The notes beneath the pieces were generated by a model, which saw nothing but the letters and a program-made list of their open reading frames with translations, made no database searches and was not told the origin of the DNA. From Casuarina equisetifolia (lineage: Eukaryota > Streptophyta > Magnoliopsida > Fagales > Casuarinaceae), in assembly GCA_028551475.1 (NCBI GenBank), contig CM052357.1:16229931-16293930 (forward strand): DNA of 64,000 nt, read 5' to 3'. Within the stretch, counting starts at the first letter, position 1; each line of letters opens with the position of its first letter. The position numbers and the translations under genes are program-made. Positions 22,970 to 34,499 of this stretch are shown piece by piece.

Positions 22970-24245
22970 AAATTAGTTTCTTGCTATGCAAGAAGAATTA
23001 AGTCAATTTGAGAGAAGTAGAGTTTGGAACTTGGTTCCTAGACTAAAAGACCATCCGATGATTGGCACTAAATGGGTATTTAGAAATAAGTTAGATGAAA
23101 ATAGAATTATCACTAGAAATAAGGCTAGACTAGTTACACAAAGGTATAGTCAAGAGCAATGAATAGACTATGATGAAACCTGCACTGGTAGCTAGATTAG
23201 AAGCTATTTGAATGATGCTAGCTTTTGCTTGTCGTATGAATTTTACTCTTCTTAAAATGGATGTAAAGAATGTTTTCTTAATGGTATTGTTAAAGAAGAA
23301 GTATATGTTGAACAATCACCTGAATTTGAAGATCCAATGTGTCCTAACCATGTCTTTAAGTTTTCAAAAGCCTTATATGGACTCAAACAAGCCCCACAGG
23401 CTTGGTATTATAAGTAAGTGCTTTTTTGCTTAGTGTAGATTTTAGAAAAGGAAAAGTAGATAACATATTATTCATTAAAACAAATGCAAAAGATATTTGA
23501 TTGTTCAAATTATGTTGATGATATTGTGTTCGGCTCCACTAGTTTTGCTTTGTGTATAGACTTCGCTAAATCCATGCAAAATGAGTTTGAAATGAGTATG
23601 ATGGGTAAATTAACTTATTTCCTAGGTCTTCAAATCAAGCAAATTAGCAAAGGGACTTTATAAGTCAAACTAAATATGCAAATGAATTAAGTAAGAAATA
23701 CAAGATGCATGATTCCAAACCTATAAACACTCCCCTAAGCAAATCTACTTTTTATCATATAATGAAAACAAGACTAGTGTTGATTTAAAACTCTATAGAG
23801 GGATGATTGGTTCATTGTTGTATTTAACTACATCTACACCTAATGTTGTGTTTAGTGTATGCTTATGTGCTAGATATCAATCTGACCCTAAAACATGTTG
23901 ATTTCTTAGTATTTGAAGAAACAAAATAGTGTAGCTCTTTCTTTAATTAAGGTAAAATACATAATTGTTGCTAGTTACTGCACTAAGATTTTATGGATGA
24001 AATAGCAATTGGAAGATTATGATGTTTACTCCACCAATGTTCCACTAAAATGTGACAATACCAATGTTATAAACTTGACAACAAAATCCTATACAACATT
24101 CTAAAACTAAGCATATTGAGACAAGACATCATTTTATTAGAGACAATGTACAAAAATGTGAAGTTGCTCTCAAATTTGTTCAAACTAACTAGCAACTTGC
24201 TAATAGTTTTACCAAACCCTTGGATAAAGAGAAGTTTTATGCTCT
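22970..24245 (+). pseudogene. Outer copia reverse transcriptase and RNase H, broken
   Basis: The stretch starts with the RT opening FERSRVWNLVPRLKDHPMIG near 23010. It continues with a Leu-rich core (23212-23433), the catalytic YVDDIVFGS at about 23512-23538, a MGKLTYFLGLQIKQ segment near 23603, and RNase H fragments to about 24240. Many frameshifts and stops occur and part of RNase H is deleted near 23895-23960. No function is expected. Confidence 0.8.
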
Positions 24246-24625
24246 TTAATGAGAGCTTGACATGTGTTTACTTGAAAATACCTCTTAGCTTTCATAATTT
24301 ATTCTTACTATACACTTTTTACTCTTGCATTGTTTGTAAAAATGCTTATTTTGAGAGGGAACACCATGAGACTTAATCTGCTTCACTAGGTTAGTTACCT
24401 GACTCTTACTAACATCATTCTTAACTATCTTACATGATTCTTTTATGCTATCACATGCTCTTTTTAATTATGACAAAAAGGGGGAGACAGCACTAGCACT
24501 TGTTTGTTCCATTTTTGACTAACTAGTGCAAAAAGTGGGATAATTCTCTAATACCTTAAACGTATGTTGAAAATTTATTTTCTCTTCATGGTGTTACTAT
24601 TCTTGTTGTAGGTTAAATGATAGGA

Positions 24626-26300
24626 TGAGTTCGATAAAAATTCTACACGCAGTTATACATGTTAAACAAGTAATATAATAATGAATATGAGTATCGTCTC
24701 ATAGAGATTAATGCTTACTGAACTAACTAATTACTAATAGTAAATAGTTCATAGAGTTTATCTTGCCAATTGAAATGATAAAACATGGACTAAACAACTA
24801 AATTTAACCTAAACTTAATAACTAAAACTTGCTAGAGCATCTAATTTCACCTAATTACTAGGTATGAATGTTAATTATTTATGCTAGCAAGATTAATTCT
24901 ATCCATGTGATGACGGAATTTTCTCATTTATTTACTATTCTATATTTAGGTATAGTGAACCTACTTAGCTTATTAACTCCTTGTATTTTTACCCATGAAT
25001 TAAATGAACCAAATGTATTAAGATTTGTCAATATTCTAGTTTACACCTAAAGCCATACAAATCATATGGTATATGTCTATCCATATTAATCTATGGTTGC
25101 ACATTACAAGAAGCAACTACATGTTATCTCATGTCAGTTTCTAACATGTAAATCAAATCATCTAAGTGATAGTTACTCACTTAAACACATTAAACATAAT
25201 AATATGCAATATCACGCACAAAATATCTTACAAAATACATCATAATTATACATTTATACTATTATAATCAAGTTCCATCATAACTCTAACATTATAAACC
25301 AAAACATGGTATTTACAAACATAAGAACAATGTAAAAACTTGAACAAAACATTCTTTAAACTAAAAACACTAAAGTTGTCAGCAAAATATCTTCAATTTA
25401 GAGAAAGTTTGGACAAATCTGCACTTCAAGAGAAGGAAGAGGAGTTGGCTGGAAACAGGATGAAAACAAGCAAAAATGCACTGTCACGTGCCACCGCCAC
25501 GCGTTACCACGAGTTATCACACGCTGGTGCCACATGCCACCACCATTCTCCATAGGAACCACTGAAAAATGTAGATCACAGTCCGTAGAATGCCAATCTG
25601 CCAAGAAATTTCCCAAATCTGCCGTAGAAACACGCAAATCTAACGGAAAAGGCTTAGATGGCATTTGCCGTTCTTCGCTAAAAACCATCACAAAACCACT
25701 CCATAAATGATGGAAATCACACAAGGATTGCAAATTTGTTCCCTTCTCACCAAAATCAACCTACAAATCACCAAAAAATTCACTTTAAATGTCAGAAATG
25801 GGTTGTCACCAGAGAAAACAAAAGGCGAACAGTCGGCTTTCGCCCAACCGTCACATGCCTCTTTAAGACCCACACTGTCGCATGTAGTCTCTGATTCTCC
25901 GGCGACCTCTCTCTCTAGTCTCACCCTGTTTCTCCGCTGCCTAAACCCGACTCTCACCTTTCTCTGTCCTGCTTTCCTCAACAATTCACAACAATCCCTC
26001 TTTTTCTTTCCAACTTTTTCTTTTTGTCTTTTTCTTCTCCTTGCTTCTCATGTGCATTATCTTTTCTTCTTTTCTTCTTTTCTTCTTTTTCTTTCTTTTG
26101 TTTCCTACACATGCATGATAGACAAACACCTTCTTTTGCATGGTTTATTGCTTCTTTTTCTTCTTTTTCTTCTATTTGGGGTGTCCTACAAAAAACAACA
26201 AAAGTTGCATAAATATAGATAAAATCCACTATAACTCAACAAATACTATATTATACACTATCTAAATAGTTACAATAACTCATACAAAATAGAGCTATCA
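24626..26300 (-). mobile_element. Solo Athila-like gypsy LTR inserted in outer copia
   Basis: A minus-strand LTR of about 1675 bp, similar along its length to that at 8955-10509, starts TGATAGCTC at 26300 and ends at 24626. AGGAT abuts both ends (24622-24626 and 26300-26304), consistent with a 5-bp duplication overlapping the termini. No internal region or second LTR is linked to it, so it is a solo LTR. The less AT-rich part (25440-26000) carries overlapping ORFs on both strands with no recognised product. Confidence 0.85.
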
Positions 26301-26563
26301 GGATACTTGCTGGTTAAATGATGGGATGGTTGTTGTTGATAACTAGATTTAAGATATCAATTGATATTACTTAACTACTCTACTGGTTGTTCATGAAACT
26401 TTGCTGATTGTCATGAAACACACCTGATATTATGACAACTTTGAGCTATGTTGACTATTATAAAAAAACATCTTATATAATACACTTTGCTCACTTTTTT
26501 GATGACATGTGCTATTGAATGCTTAAGTTATGAAAATTTTATCATCATAAAAAAGGAAGAGAT
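26301..26563 (+). mobile_element. Outer SIRE-like copia, internal region part 2, with polypurine tract
   Basis: This non-coding tail of the outer copia lies downstream of the gypsy solo LTR. It ends in a purine tract AAAAAAGGAAGAGAT at 26549-26563, directly before the 3' LTR start TGTTTGAAAA. Confidence 0.75.
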
Positions 26564-28092
26564 TGTTTGAAAAAAAAATATTTTTTTGTGACAAATTTTG
26601 TTGTTAAATGCATATAAATGTTTTTCATAAGTCAATGTACAAAATAGAATTAAAGGAAGTAAAAGGTGTGCAAATTATAATATCAATCAATAATATTATA
26701 AAGTAATCAGGTTCTTACATTCTTATATATTTCGATCTTGTTCAAGTCCCAAAGGAAAATTTCTTATGCAATAAATAAGGGAGAAGAGAGAAAATATGAG
26801 CTACATAATATTTTGTATTAAAGAGAATTTGATGCTAGAATATTATTGTAGGAATAATATTGGCAATCCAACATGAACCAAGAAGCTAATCTTAGTTAGA
26901 GAGACTTAACAGCTTGACTTGAGTTTGATCCATGAAGCTCAAGTCCATGAGTAATTGAGTTTGATCCATGAAGCTCAAGCTTATAAGAAGTAGGCTAGTT
27001 CAGGCTCACAAGGAGTAGGCCCACGAAACACAAGCTGACCCAAGCCCACATTACATAAGCCTATCAAAGCTCTTAAGTGAAGGGATGCTACACTAACTAA
27101 AATAATGTCATTTAACTATTAGTCAAGCACCTTTATGTGTTTCATGCAATTAAAAGCCCTAACTTTTATTCTACTCAAGATAGCGACATCATCCTCTCTC
27201 TATAGTTGCATGTCTAATACTCCAACGAAAATTTTTGTAGAAAATTTTATTATTTGTTAGAAAAGTTGCTCGAAATGATTAAAGGTTTAATTTAACCCTA
27301 AATGATGAAATCACTCTACTCTCTCAATGGGAAGAAGCCTATGATGTTGTTAGGTTTGACAAAAACCTTAAATAAGCTTTTATTGTTTTGAATCTCATAT
27401 AAATGGGTTCTATTCTATGGTTCAAAGCAACTTTTGATGAAATTATTTGAGAAATTGAACTAAGAAATCAAGATTGAGCTCTACATTGTGATTCTATGAA
27501 AAGCCTCAATGATATTCTTTGTAAATCATATTATTATGATTATATGCTTGTATATACATTCATTTATATGCTGATTAAACTTTGGTTATTATTTGCACAT
27601 AAACTCTATTGTAAATCTGAAACCTTAATTTGCTAAAATTTGAGGGTATTGTGATTAGAGCTTGGATTTGTATTTATATCTTAAATAAACTCTTTGATTA
27701 GCAAAATCCCATACAAATTATATATCATTTAGGGATTTGCTCTTGTAATAAGGTTGAGACAACCTTTGATTGTAACCTAAAAGTTCTATGATTCCTTTTA
27801 GAAGGAATTGGGAGGATTAAGAAAACTTTTTCTCCTAATCAGTGGGTAAAGTAGACTTCAACTAGTTAAGTTGAAAGAAAAACATGGTGGATGTAGGTGT
27901 GAATGCCAAACCACTATGATAGATCTTGTGTCTATGTTGGTTTTTCATGATTGTTTTGACTTATTGTTTATATTCTTACTTAGTGTATTATTTAAGGTTG
28001 TTATGGTTGTAGAAAGCCCAATTGATAGACATAAAGCTAAAGAGCCAATTCAACCCCCCTCCCCCCTTCTTGGTTGGCCATTATACCTAACA
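26564..28092 (+). mobile_element. Outer SIRE-like copia, 3' LTR (uninterrupted)
   Basis: A 1529-bp LTR runs from TGTTTGAAAA to CCTAACA. It is the uninterrupted version of the 5' LTR scattered over 6943-20226 and so shows the empty site of every insertion there: 26708-26716 for the solo copia LTR, 27064 for the gypsy solo LTR, and 27995-28000 for the inner copia. Confidence 0.9.
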
Positions 28093-28768
28093 ACATAAAC
28101 ATAATATCTTGCAAAACATAACAATCATAGGATTCATAGCATTATAATTAGGTTACATCGTAACTTTAAAAAAAGTAAACTAAAACATAATGAAATACTA
28201 AGGAGAAACAATAATAGGAATAAAACAAGGCATCTTGAATTAAAGAATAAGAAGTTTGCCACTCTTTTTATCTTCTCTTCATGAAAACCTTAAATTCCTA
28301 GCCTCTCTTTTGAGCTGTGTTGAATTTCTTCCTTTTTTTTTTTTTACTCTTCTCTTCTTTTAAATAAGGTTTAGGTTTAAACCTAACTCCTATCCTAATT
28401 GAAGTAGGTTTTGGAGACCTAAAATAATTGGGTTTTAAACTCCTTTATTAATTAGGCTTTAAACTCTTATATTAATTAGGTTTTGAACTCCTAACATGAC
28501 TGAGTTTTTTGATTATTTAGAAAACCCAACAATAATGAAAAATCTAATAACAATCATCCATGTTGACTCTCTTGATCTTGATATGACCCTATTTTGCCAC
28601 ACAATTAGCATCAGGTTCTCCATATTCATCTTTTTTCTTCATGCCTTCTTATACTACATAACAAGACAAATTTAAGTAAATAAAAAGGAATTCAAATATT
28701 TTCTCACAAGCATTATATAATTTATTACTTAAATTAGGTAAACTAACTTTATACAAATAAAGTTATCA
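28093..28768 (-). mobile_element. 5' LTR of Athila-like gypsy, second part
   Basis: This stretch continues the LTR interrupted at 6942. It aligns colinearly with 2014-2674 of the other LTR, including an ATATCTTRCAAAACATAAC stretch and the terminus TTATCA at 28763-28768, which is TGATAA on the minus strand. The two parts sum to about 1.27 kb, close to the other LTR. ATGTG follows at 28769-28773. Confidence 0.8.
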
Positions 28769-28769
28769 A

Positions 28770-29284
28770 TGTGGGAGCACATGGATAATTGGGATTTTTA
28801 GAGACCATGGAGTTAATTTAAGGTTAATGATGCTACTTTATTATGATAGCAATGCAACAAGACACAAAAAAAGATAATCCTATATGTTAGGAGTAATGGA
28901 ACAATTAAGTTAAGTGACAAAGTTATACAATCCTAATTAGTAAGGACATCTATTAATTGTAGAAACTAAGATTTTCTTCTATAAATAGATTAAGTATAGA
29001 GAAACTTAATGAACTAATTGTTTGAGAGAGAATCCTTTAAGGTTGGTTATAAAGCCACACAAACTTGTAATGTTTGCCTTATGAGTTCTAAATGAAAACA
29101 AAATCTTAGAAGATGTTACTTATTTTTTTAGAAATAAAGTGAGAAAACATACAAGTGTCTATAGGGCATGTAGGAGATTGTATTGGTCTAAACCTCTTTA
29201 AATCTATTGTATTAGTTGTGTCTATTTGTATTGTCATGTGTTTAATCCATATGTGGTGATGATGCAATCTTAAGATTCCTAACA
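28770..29284 (+). mobile_element. Copia LTR fragment with TATA box and primer-binding site
   Basis: The segment starts TGTGGGAGCACATGG and ends GATTCCTAACA. It contains TTCTATAAATAGATTAAG at about 28978-28995 as a likely promoter, and is followed by AGTGATATTGAAG, which resembles the initiator-Met primer site TGGTATTGAGAG. The sequence after it (29285-29960) is too decayed to show gag or pol. No partner LTR is recognised in the window. Confidence 0.5.
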
Positions 29285-31555
29285 AGTGATATTGAAGTAA
29301 AAAGATTGGAACCAAAGATGACAAATCAAAATTGTTGATCCATATGAACACAAATGAAAGAGTATATTGTTATTTCAAGGTGATATTTTTTTTCCTTATA
29401 TGCAATTTGATTTTGAATGATATTCATATAAACTAATTGAAATGTTTCGTTGGAGTGGTGAATTAAGACCTACAAATTGTAGATCTAAGTTGCTTTGTCC
29501 ATATCTATGCGTTTGTAAAGCTATATTAAATGTTTTATTGAAGAGTACATGTTTGGAAATGATTAGGATTTTTCAATTTTTTTGAATTAAAGATTGAATT
29601 AACTAGATTGTTTATAGTAGTTATGCAAATCATTTGGCTCAATTTGCTGCATTAGATGGTGGAAAGTGGGAAAGATATTGAAGGATAAAGTCGAAGACTG
29701 AGATGGATGGCTGAATAAGGATATGACAATCTATTTTGATTTACTTAATGTGGTGGCAGAGGAAATATTTCCAAATGATCTATGATCGATTTTTGTTCCA
29801 ACCTAGGTGGAAGAGCAACAAACAGCCATGGGGGTTGACAGGAAAATTCCAATCGAACCAAACTCCTAGGTGATGGATGAAGCCTAAAAATCAGTGATAG
29901 ATTGATGAAGATGACGATTATAAATGATAGATTGATGCATTCCAATTTGGTCCATGGCTAAAGATTAAGAGAATTAGCGGCAAATGATAGAGGAGTTGGT
30001 CACCAATATGGTTGAAAGTGGGTCAAGCGATCCGCTAAGAGGAGAAAGCACTCCCTCATGCCAACATAGTACACCAAAATGCACAGTAATTGCGCATGAG
30101 GTGCACACGCTGGACCTAAAAAGATTTAAAAAAAAAGAAAAAGGAAAAGGAAAAGGAAAAGAATATTTCTTTAGTAGGGTTGTGCAAGAGCTTTGAATGA
30201 AGAGATTTTTGAAGAGGAGTTTATGATGCTCTAGATTTTGATGCGAACGATTGCAATGAAAATTATAGATATTTTCAGATTGCAAAGATTCAAATGAGGT
30301 GTGTGATGCTCCGATAGTTGATTTCAAATAGATGTAAGCTTGTGGATATTTTGGTTGCCATTTATTGGCTTCTAAAAGTAGTTTGCATTGTATCTATCAC
30401 GTTTTCCACATATACAATCCCTAGTTTGTATAATCATCAAAATTTCAAGGCTACATCATTTAAAAATTGTAGAGATCCTTTCCTTTCTTTGGGTAGTTAT
30501 GTGGACTCAACAAATTTTGAGAAACTATTAAGTAAAACTACAATAAAATGCGTTGTCTTGGATATTTGTGTGTGTATGTGTGTTTTTTTTATTTAAAAAA
30601 AGTACTTTAATAAGTTTTATTAGTACAATAAAGCTGGATATAACACCTAAAAGTAATATCTGAGCCTAACTTATATTAAGTTACCACACAAAACACATTT
30701 GCATGTTTATGTGTTTGTTTGGACTTGCTTTTATAGGCAAGAATAAGTTAATGTTGCCTCTAAGTTTGGAGCAAGAGGAGGAAAAAACTAGGAGAACCCA
30801 AGCCACGCCAAAATTACAGGCGTTAGGCTTCCGCGGTTATCAAAGGCCGAACCATATAAGCATTATGGGCCAAACTCAATCCAAAAAAATGTTGGCAACT
30901 GTTACGTTCCAACGCAAAAGTATGGGTGACATCGGGGTTCACGGGAATGGTGTCCGTAAACAGGGTGCTAAATTTCTTCTTTTCTCCTATTTTGGCTAAA
31001 CAAAATAGAACAATAGAAGAACACAAGGATATAGCCTCATCCGAGGAAGAGCCAAAACCTCAAGGTAGGTTTGGTAGGTTTGATTACGAAATATTTTACC
31101 ATAAACTTACAATCTTCATGCTATAAGCTCAACTCCTTCCCCATTTTCAGAGTGTAGAGGTATCGACAAGGCGTGTTGTTAACCTACCAATCATACCCCT
31201 ACCTATATCCAGAACTTCATGCAAATTACGAAAAAAACCTACCATTGCTAACTTTCAGACCCAAGGTTAGACTCAAACTTACAAGTGGTAGCCCTTCCCG
31301 TACTAATTTACAGACCTTAAAAACTCTAACAACTATTAAACTCAAATGATGCACTGTTAATTAGTACTATGTCTACGCTACCTTCATGCTCAGGAATATG
31401 TAATATCTAGGCATGAAAAATATTGAGAACTGAATGTGGGAAAATTTAATTCTAATACCATATTGAGTGATTCAATAATATTTTCAAAAGACACTTCCAG
31501 AGCAAGGAAGGAACCATTACATATAATACCATAGGATAGTACTAACTTCTAGTGT
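29285..31555. other. Spacer, no recognisable gene
   Basis: Only short ORFs occur (for example 29984-30196, 30703-30999 and 30926-31126), with low-complexity Lys/Glu or Phe/Leu runs and no domain I can identify. Parts may be the inside of the preceding copia fragment and the 3' side of the following gypsy remnant. Confidence 0.4.
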
Positions 31556-31559
31556 AAGA

Positions 31560-32040
31560 CAAATTCTAATTGTAACCCTTGCCAATGGATTAGAATCTCT
31601 TTCCGTTGGTTCGTAGTTCAACAATATTGCTTACAAAAGTGTAGGAAGAGCGCGTTGTTCCTCCAAAAACTTTTGCAAATCAGCTTGGACCTTTGCATGA
31701 ACTCTAACAAAACTTATGAGGCAGGACACGTGGAATATAGAATGAATTTTAGTTCCAAGAGGTAGATTAAGCCAGTAAGCAACGCTGCTGATTCTTTCAA
31801 TGATCTAAAAACGCCCATAATTTTTGGGGAGAGCTTGAGGGAGTGCTACATAGCTACTAAGGTTTGGCTGTAAGGCTGCAAACACCCACTCCCCTAATCT
31901 TGGGGATTTCGTGTTCAATAACAATTTGTACAGATTTTTGTTCCATAATGTGTCTTGGAATTTCAGATAGAAAGATACTAACAATGCACAAAAATTGCTA
32001 CTAAAGTAGCCAAAAAGAGTGAATAGGTTGTAGTGCAAAT
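31560..32040 (-). pseudogene. Chromovirus-type Ty3/gypsy pol remnant (integrase C-terminus)
   Basis: One minus-strand frame reads PRLGEWVFAALQPNLSSYVA, then a TAG, IIERISSVAYWLNLPLGTKI and FHVSCLISFVRVHAKVQADL, then a TAA. This matches the end of plant chromovirus polyproteins, which carry a VFLKLQPYRQ..KLAPRYYGPY..I.RIG.VAYRLELP....IHPVFHVS.L pattern. A possible degenerate chromodomain follows (LNYEPTERDSNPLARV). No RT, gag or LTR of this element is recognised nearby, so it is a fragment. Confidence 0.75.
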
Positions 32041-32639
32041 CACTACAAAACCTGTGATAGTAGTTGCAAGACGGAGGTTTTAACAGTTGAAAGCACCTCT
32101 ACATCACTCATCTGATTCATGGGTTCGATTTAATGATTTCGCATTTCTAAAAATGTCGTACATGTTACCAACTACATAACTTATGCAAATTGTTTCTGCT
32201 AATGACAGCAATAGGTCAGCATAGCATCTCCTAAGTAAACATAAGTTAACAAAAACGTTTTTCAAGATCCAACAGTCACGCCGTGCACCTGTCCTAGCCA
32301 AGTTCTTATCCTGTATACGATGTTTTTTTCAAAAAATAAAAAATAAAAGGGTTCGAACCCTTATTTTTTATATTTCACAGTATGAGCTAAGGCCCAAAGC
32401 CTATGTAAACAAAACTACATAGGGTAAGGCATTGAACCCAACCCCTCAATACATAATCCCAAACTTTAAGTGATAAGACAACATGATATAAAACATTCAA
32501 AGTGTTTGAGAAAATTATACAATGAATAATAAAATTAACAACTAAAGACTCCTGAAATTGAAATAAAACCTTCAAAGTGCATGTAATGTTCCAAGGCTAA
32601 TTGATCTTCTCAGGCTATTTTCCTATAATTTGTTGGTAG

Positions 32640-33060
32640 AAAACCCAGTGTGGACAAGACTTGTATTCCTATAATCGAATGGCCAAAGTTGGCCAAACCA
32701 TTTGCAAAAAAATTTGCTTCTTGAAATATGTGAGAGATCTTGACATTTGATACTAGATACACTAAGCACTAATGTAATTCATATTCTAAATCCCATGGAA
32801 CTGAATTCACCTTGTAATACATTGAACCATGAATTAAGAATTTACTTCTATCTCTGCTATATTCAAACATTATTGATAGCATATCTTAAGACCTTCTAAT
32901 AAAGCCAAAACCTCAGTTCTTGTACTATTTCCTTGTCCCAAGTTTACCATATAAGCCATAATAACACTTTCCCTCCAATCCCTTACCACACCTCTTCCCA
33001 CACAAGCTCTATCCTTACATGATCCATTTGTGTTTAACTTTAGAGAACCTAAAGATGGGC
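32640..33060 (-). pseudogene. LINE RNase H domain remnant
   Basis: The minus-strand reading gives LNTNGSCKDRACVGRGVVRD, GQGNSTRTEVLALLEG and, further on, VKISHIFQEANFFANGLANF. These match the plant LINE RNase H pattern LNTDG..K...G.GGV.RD, TE..AL..GL and V.REAN..AD.LA. The catalytic Asp after LNT is Asn here, so activity is not expected. Confidence 0.75.
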
Positions 33061-33211
33061 ACGACTAATGTACCATACAACCTCTATGAAGTAACTATTG
33101 AAATTTGTAATTCTTATAGTGTTTTGCATTCATTCATTGAGGGGAATGTACTACTTTGAAAAGAAGCCATGAAGTCATAGACCTTCAAAAGCAATTCCCC
33201 TATCACAATTT

Positions 33212-33229
33212 AAAAAAAAAAAAAAAAAA
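33212..33229. repeat. Poly-A run
   Basis: About 18 consecutive A on the plus strand lie inside the LINE. They are in the wrong orientation to be the tail of this minus-strand element. Confidence 0.8.
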
Positions 33230-33479
33230 ACCTTGATTGTTGAATATGACATTATTCCTAGTAGCCAAATTTGCTACAAAAATATACAACTAATTAAGAT
33301 GACATCACTCCTTGTGAGGAGATATTGGCCTCACGAAACCAATCCTCAACCAAGTTCAAAACCATGTTATGTCAAAATAACATTTGCAAAATATGACAAA
33401 AATGATTCCATAGTCCTATCGCATTCTCCTTGACAAAAAAAATGATCCAATATCTCACAATTTAGTGTAGAACAACAAA

Positions 33480-33600
33480 CACATCTTGAGGCATAAGAAA
33501 AGCCTCTTTCATGAACTTTTTCATAAGTTGGAAATCACTCATACATCACTTTCCACATGAAAAAGCCAATCTTTGGTGGTAGATGCTTATTCCATATAAA
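33480..33600 (-). pseudogene. LINE zinc-binding (zf-RVT) remnant
   Basis: The minus strand reads IWNKHLPPKIGFFMWKVMYE, then a stop, FPTYEKVHERGF and CVCC. This corresponds to the lWk..lPpK..fF.W...H..L.T...l..RG....C..C pattern between RT and RNase H in plant LINEs. Confidence 0.7.
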
Positions 33601-34499
33601 CTTACTCTAAGTTTTCTTTTTACCATGTGGTGATTTCTTTTCATACACTGGTGCTGTAGAAAATTCTCCATTAGAGGTTAACTCAAAGGCCATTCTATTT
33701 GAATCAGTGGTAATGGTTATTCGACAAGCTTACTCTAATTTCTTGATTGATAAATTGGCCTCTAGAAACTTTGGATCCTCCAAGGCTTCGCAAATACTCC
33801 TTGAATTGTCATCACGTGATGGATACCATAGTATCTCATCCAACCATTTGTTTGTCTAGAAAGAGCATTCTCCATTTCAAATCACCCATCTACTATGCTG
33901 CAAAACAAAAACAATGTAAGTTTTAGTAGCCCCCCAGCAATGTGAGAGTTTAGCATTTTTTGGTTGATGACAAACTTCCATCAAATTTTCATACTTCCTC
34001 TACGTGAATTGTGCCTACAAAGAATCTTTTAACATAATTCCAAGCCATTTTCATTAGAAGACTTTTCATAACCATGTTCATATATCTTATTCCTAGTCTA
34101 ACTTCTTCCATAGGGCAGCATGCTTTTGCCCACCCTACCCAATGTGCTTTATACTCCCCCATATGACTTCATAAGAATTCAAACATTTGCTTATTTAACT
34201 CTTGTAACATTACCTTTGGAGCTTTAGTTATCGATAAACAATGGATAGAGATGGAAGACAAAACACTCTTAATAAGCATTAACTTCCCTCCATGGGATAG
34301 AAATGAGTCTTCCAATTAGAAATTGCCCTGTAATTTTCTTATAATCTTATCAAAATAACTCATTTTTTATCTTCCATTAAAAAGCAGAGCCCCTAAATAT
34401 TTCATTGGTAATTTTGTTAGTGAAAATCCTATCCAATTTTGAATCTATTATTTTCTATAAAAGGACATCTTTTTTGCCACTAAAAAATTACATTTAGCC

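Larger units (their letters stand above)
20227..24625 (+). mobile_element. Outer SIRE-like copia, internal region part 1
   Basis: The internal region carries the same gag-integrase-RT-RNase H order as the inner element but on the plus strand. All frames are broken. After pol, a purine tract ACAAAAAGGGGGAGACAG at about 24473-24490 is typical of SIRE-type elements. A minus-strand gypsy solo LTR interrupts it at 24626. Confidence 0.85.

Noticed and set aside
25398..26229. Overlapping ORFs on both strands (up to 171 codons)
   Set aside because: They lie inside a solo gypsy LTR, consist largely of Phe/Ser/Leu or Lys/Glu low-complexity runs and have no domain.
32347..32362. Palindrome AAGGGTTCGAACCCTT resembling a tRNA T-arm or SINE B box
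   Set aside because: An A-box-like TTAGCTCA lies about 30 bp away on the minus strand, but there is no cloverleaf or clear SINE body, and the position fits the 3' tail of the LINE.
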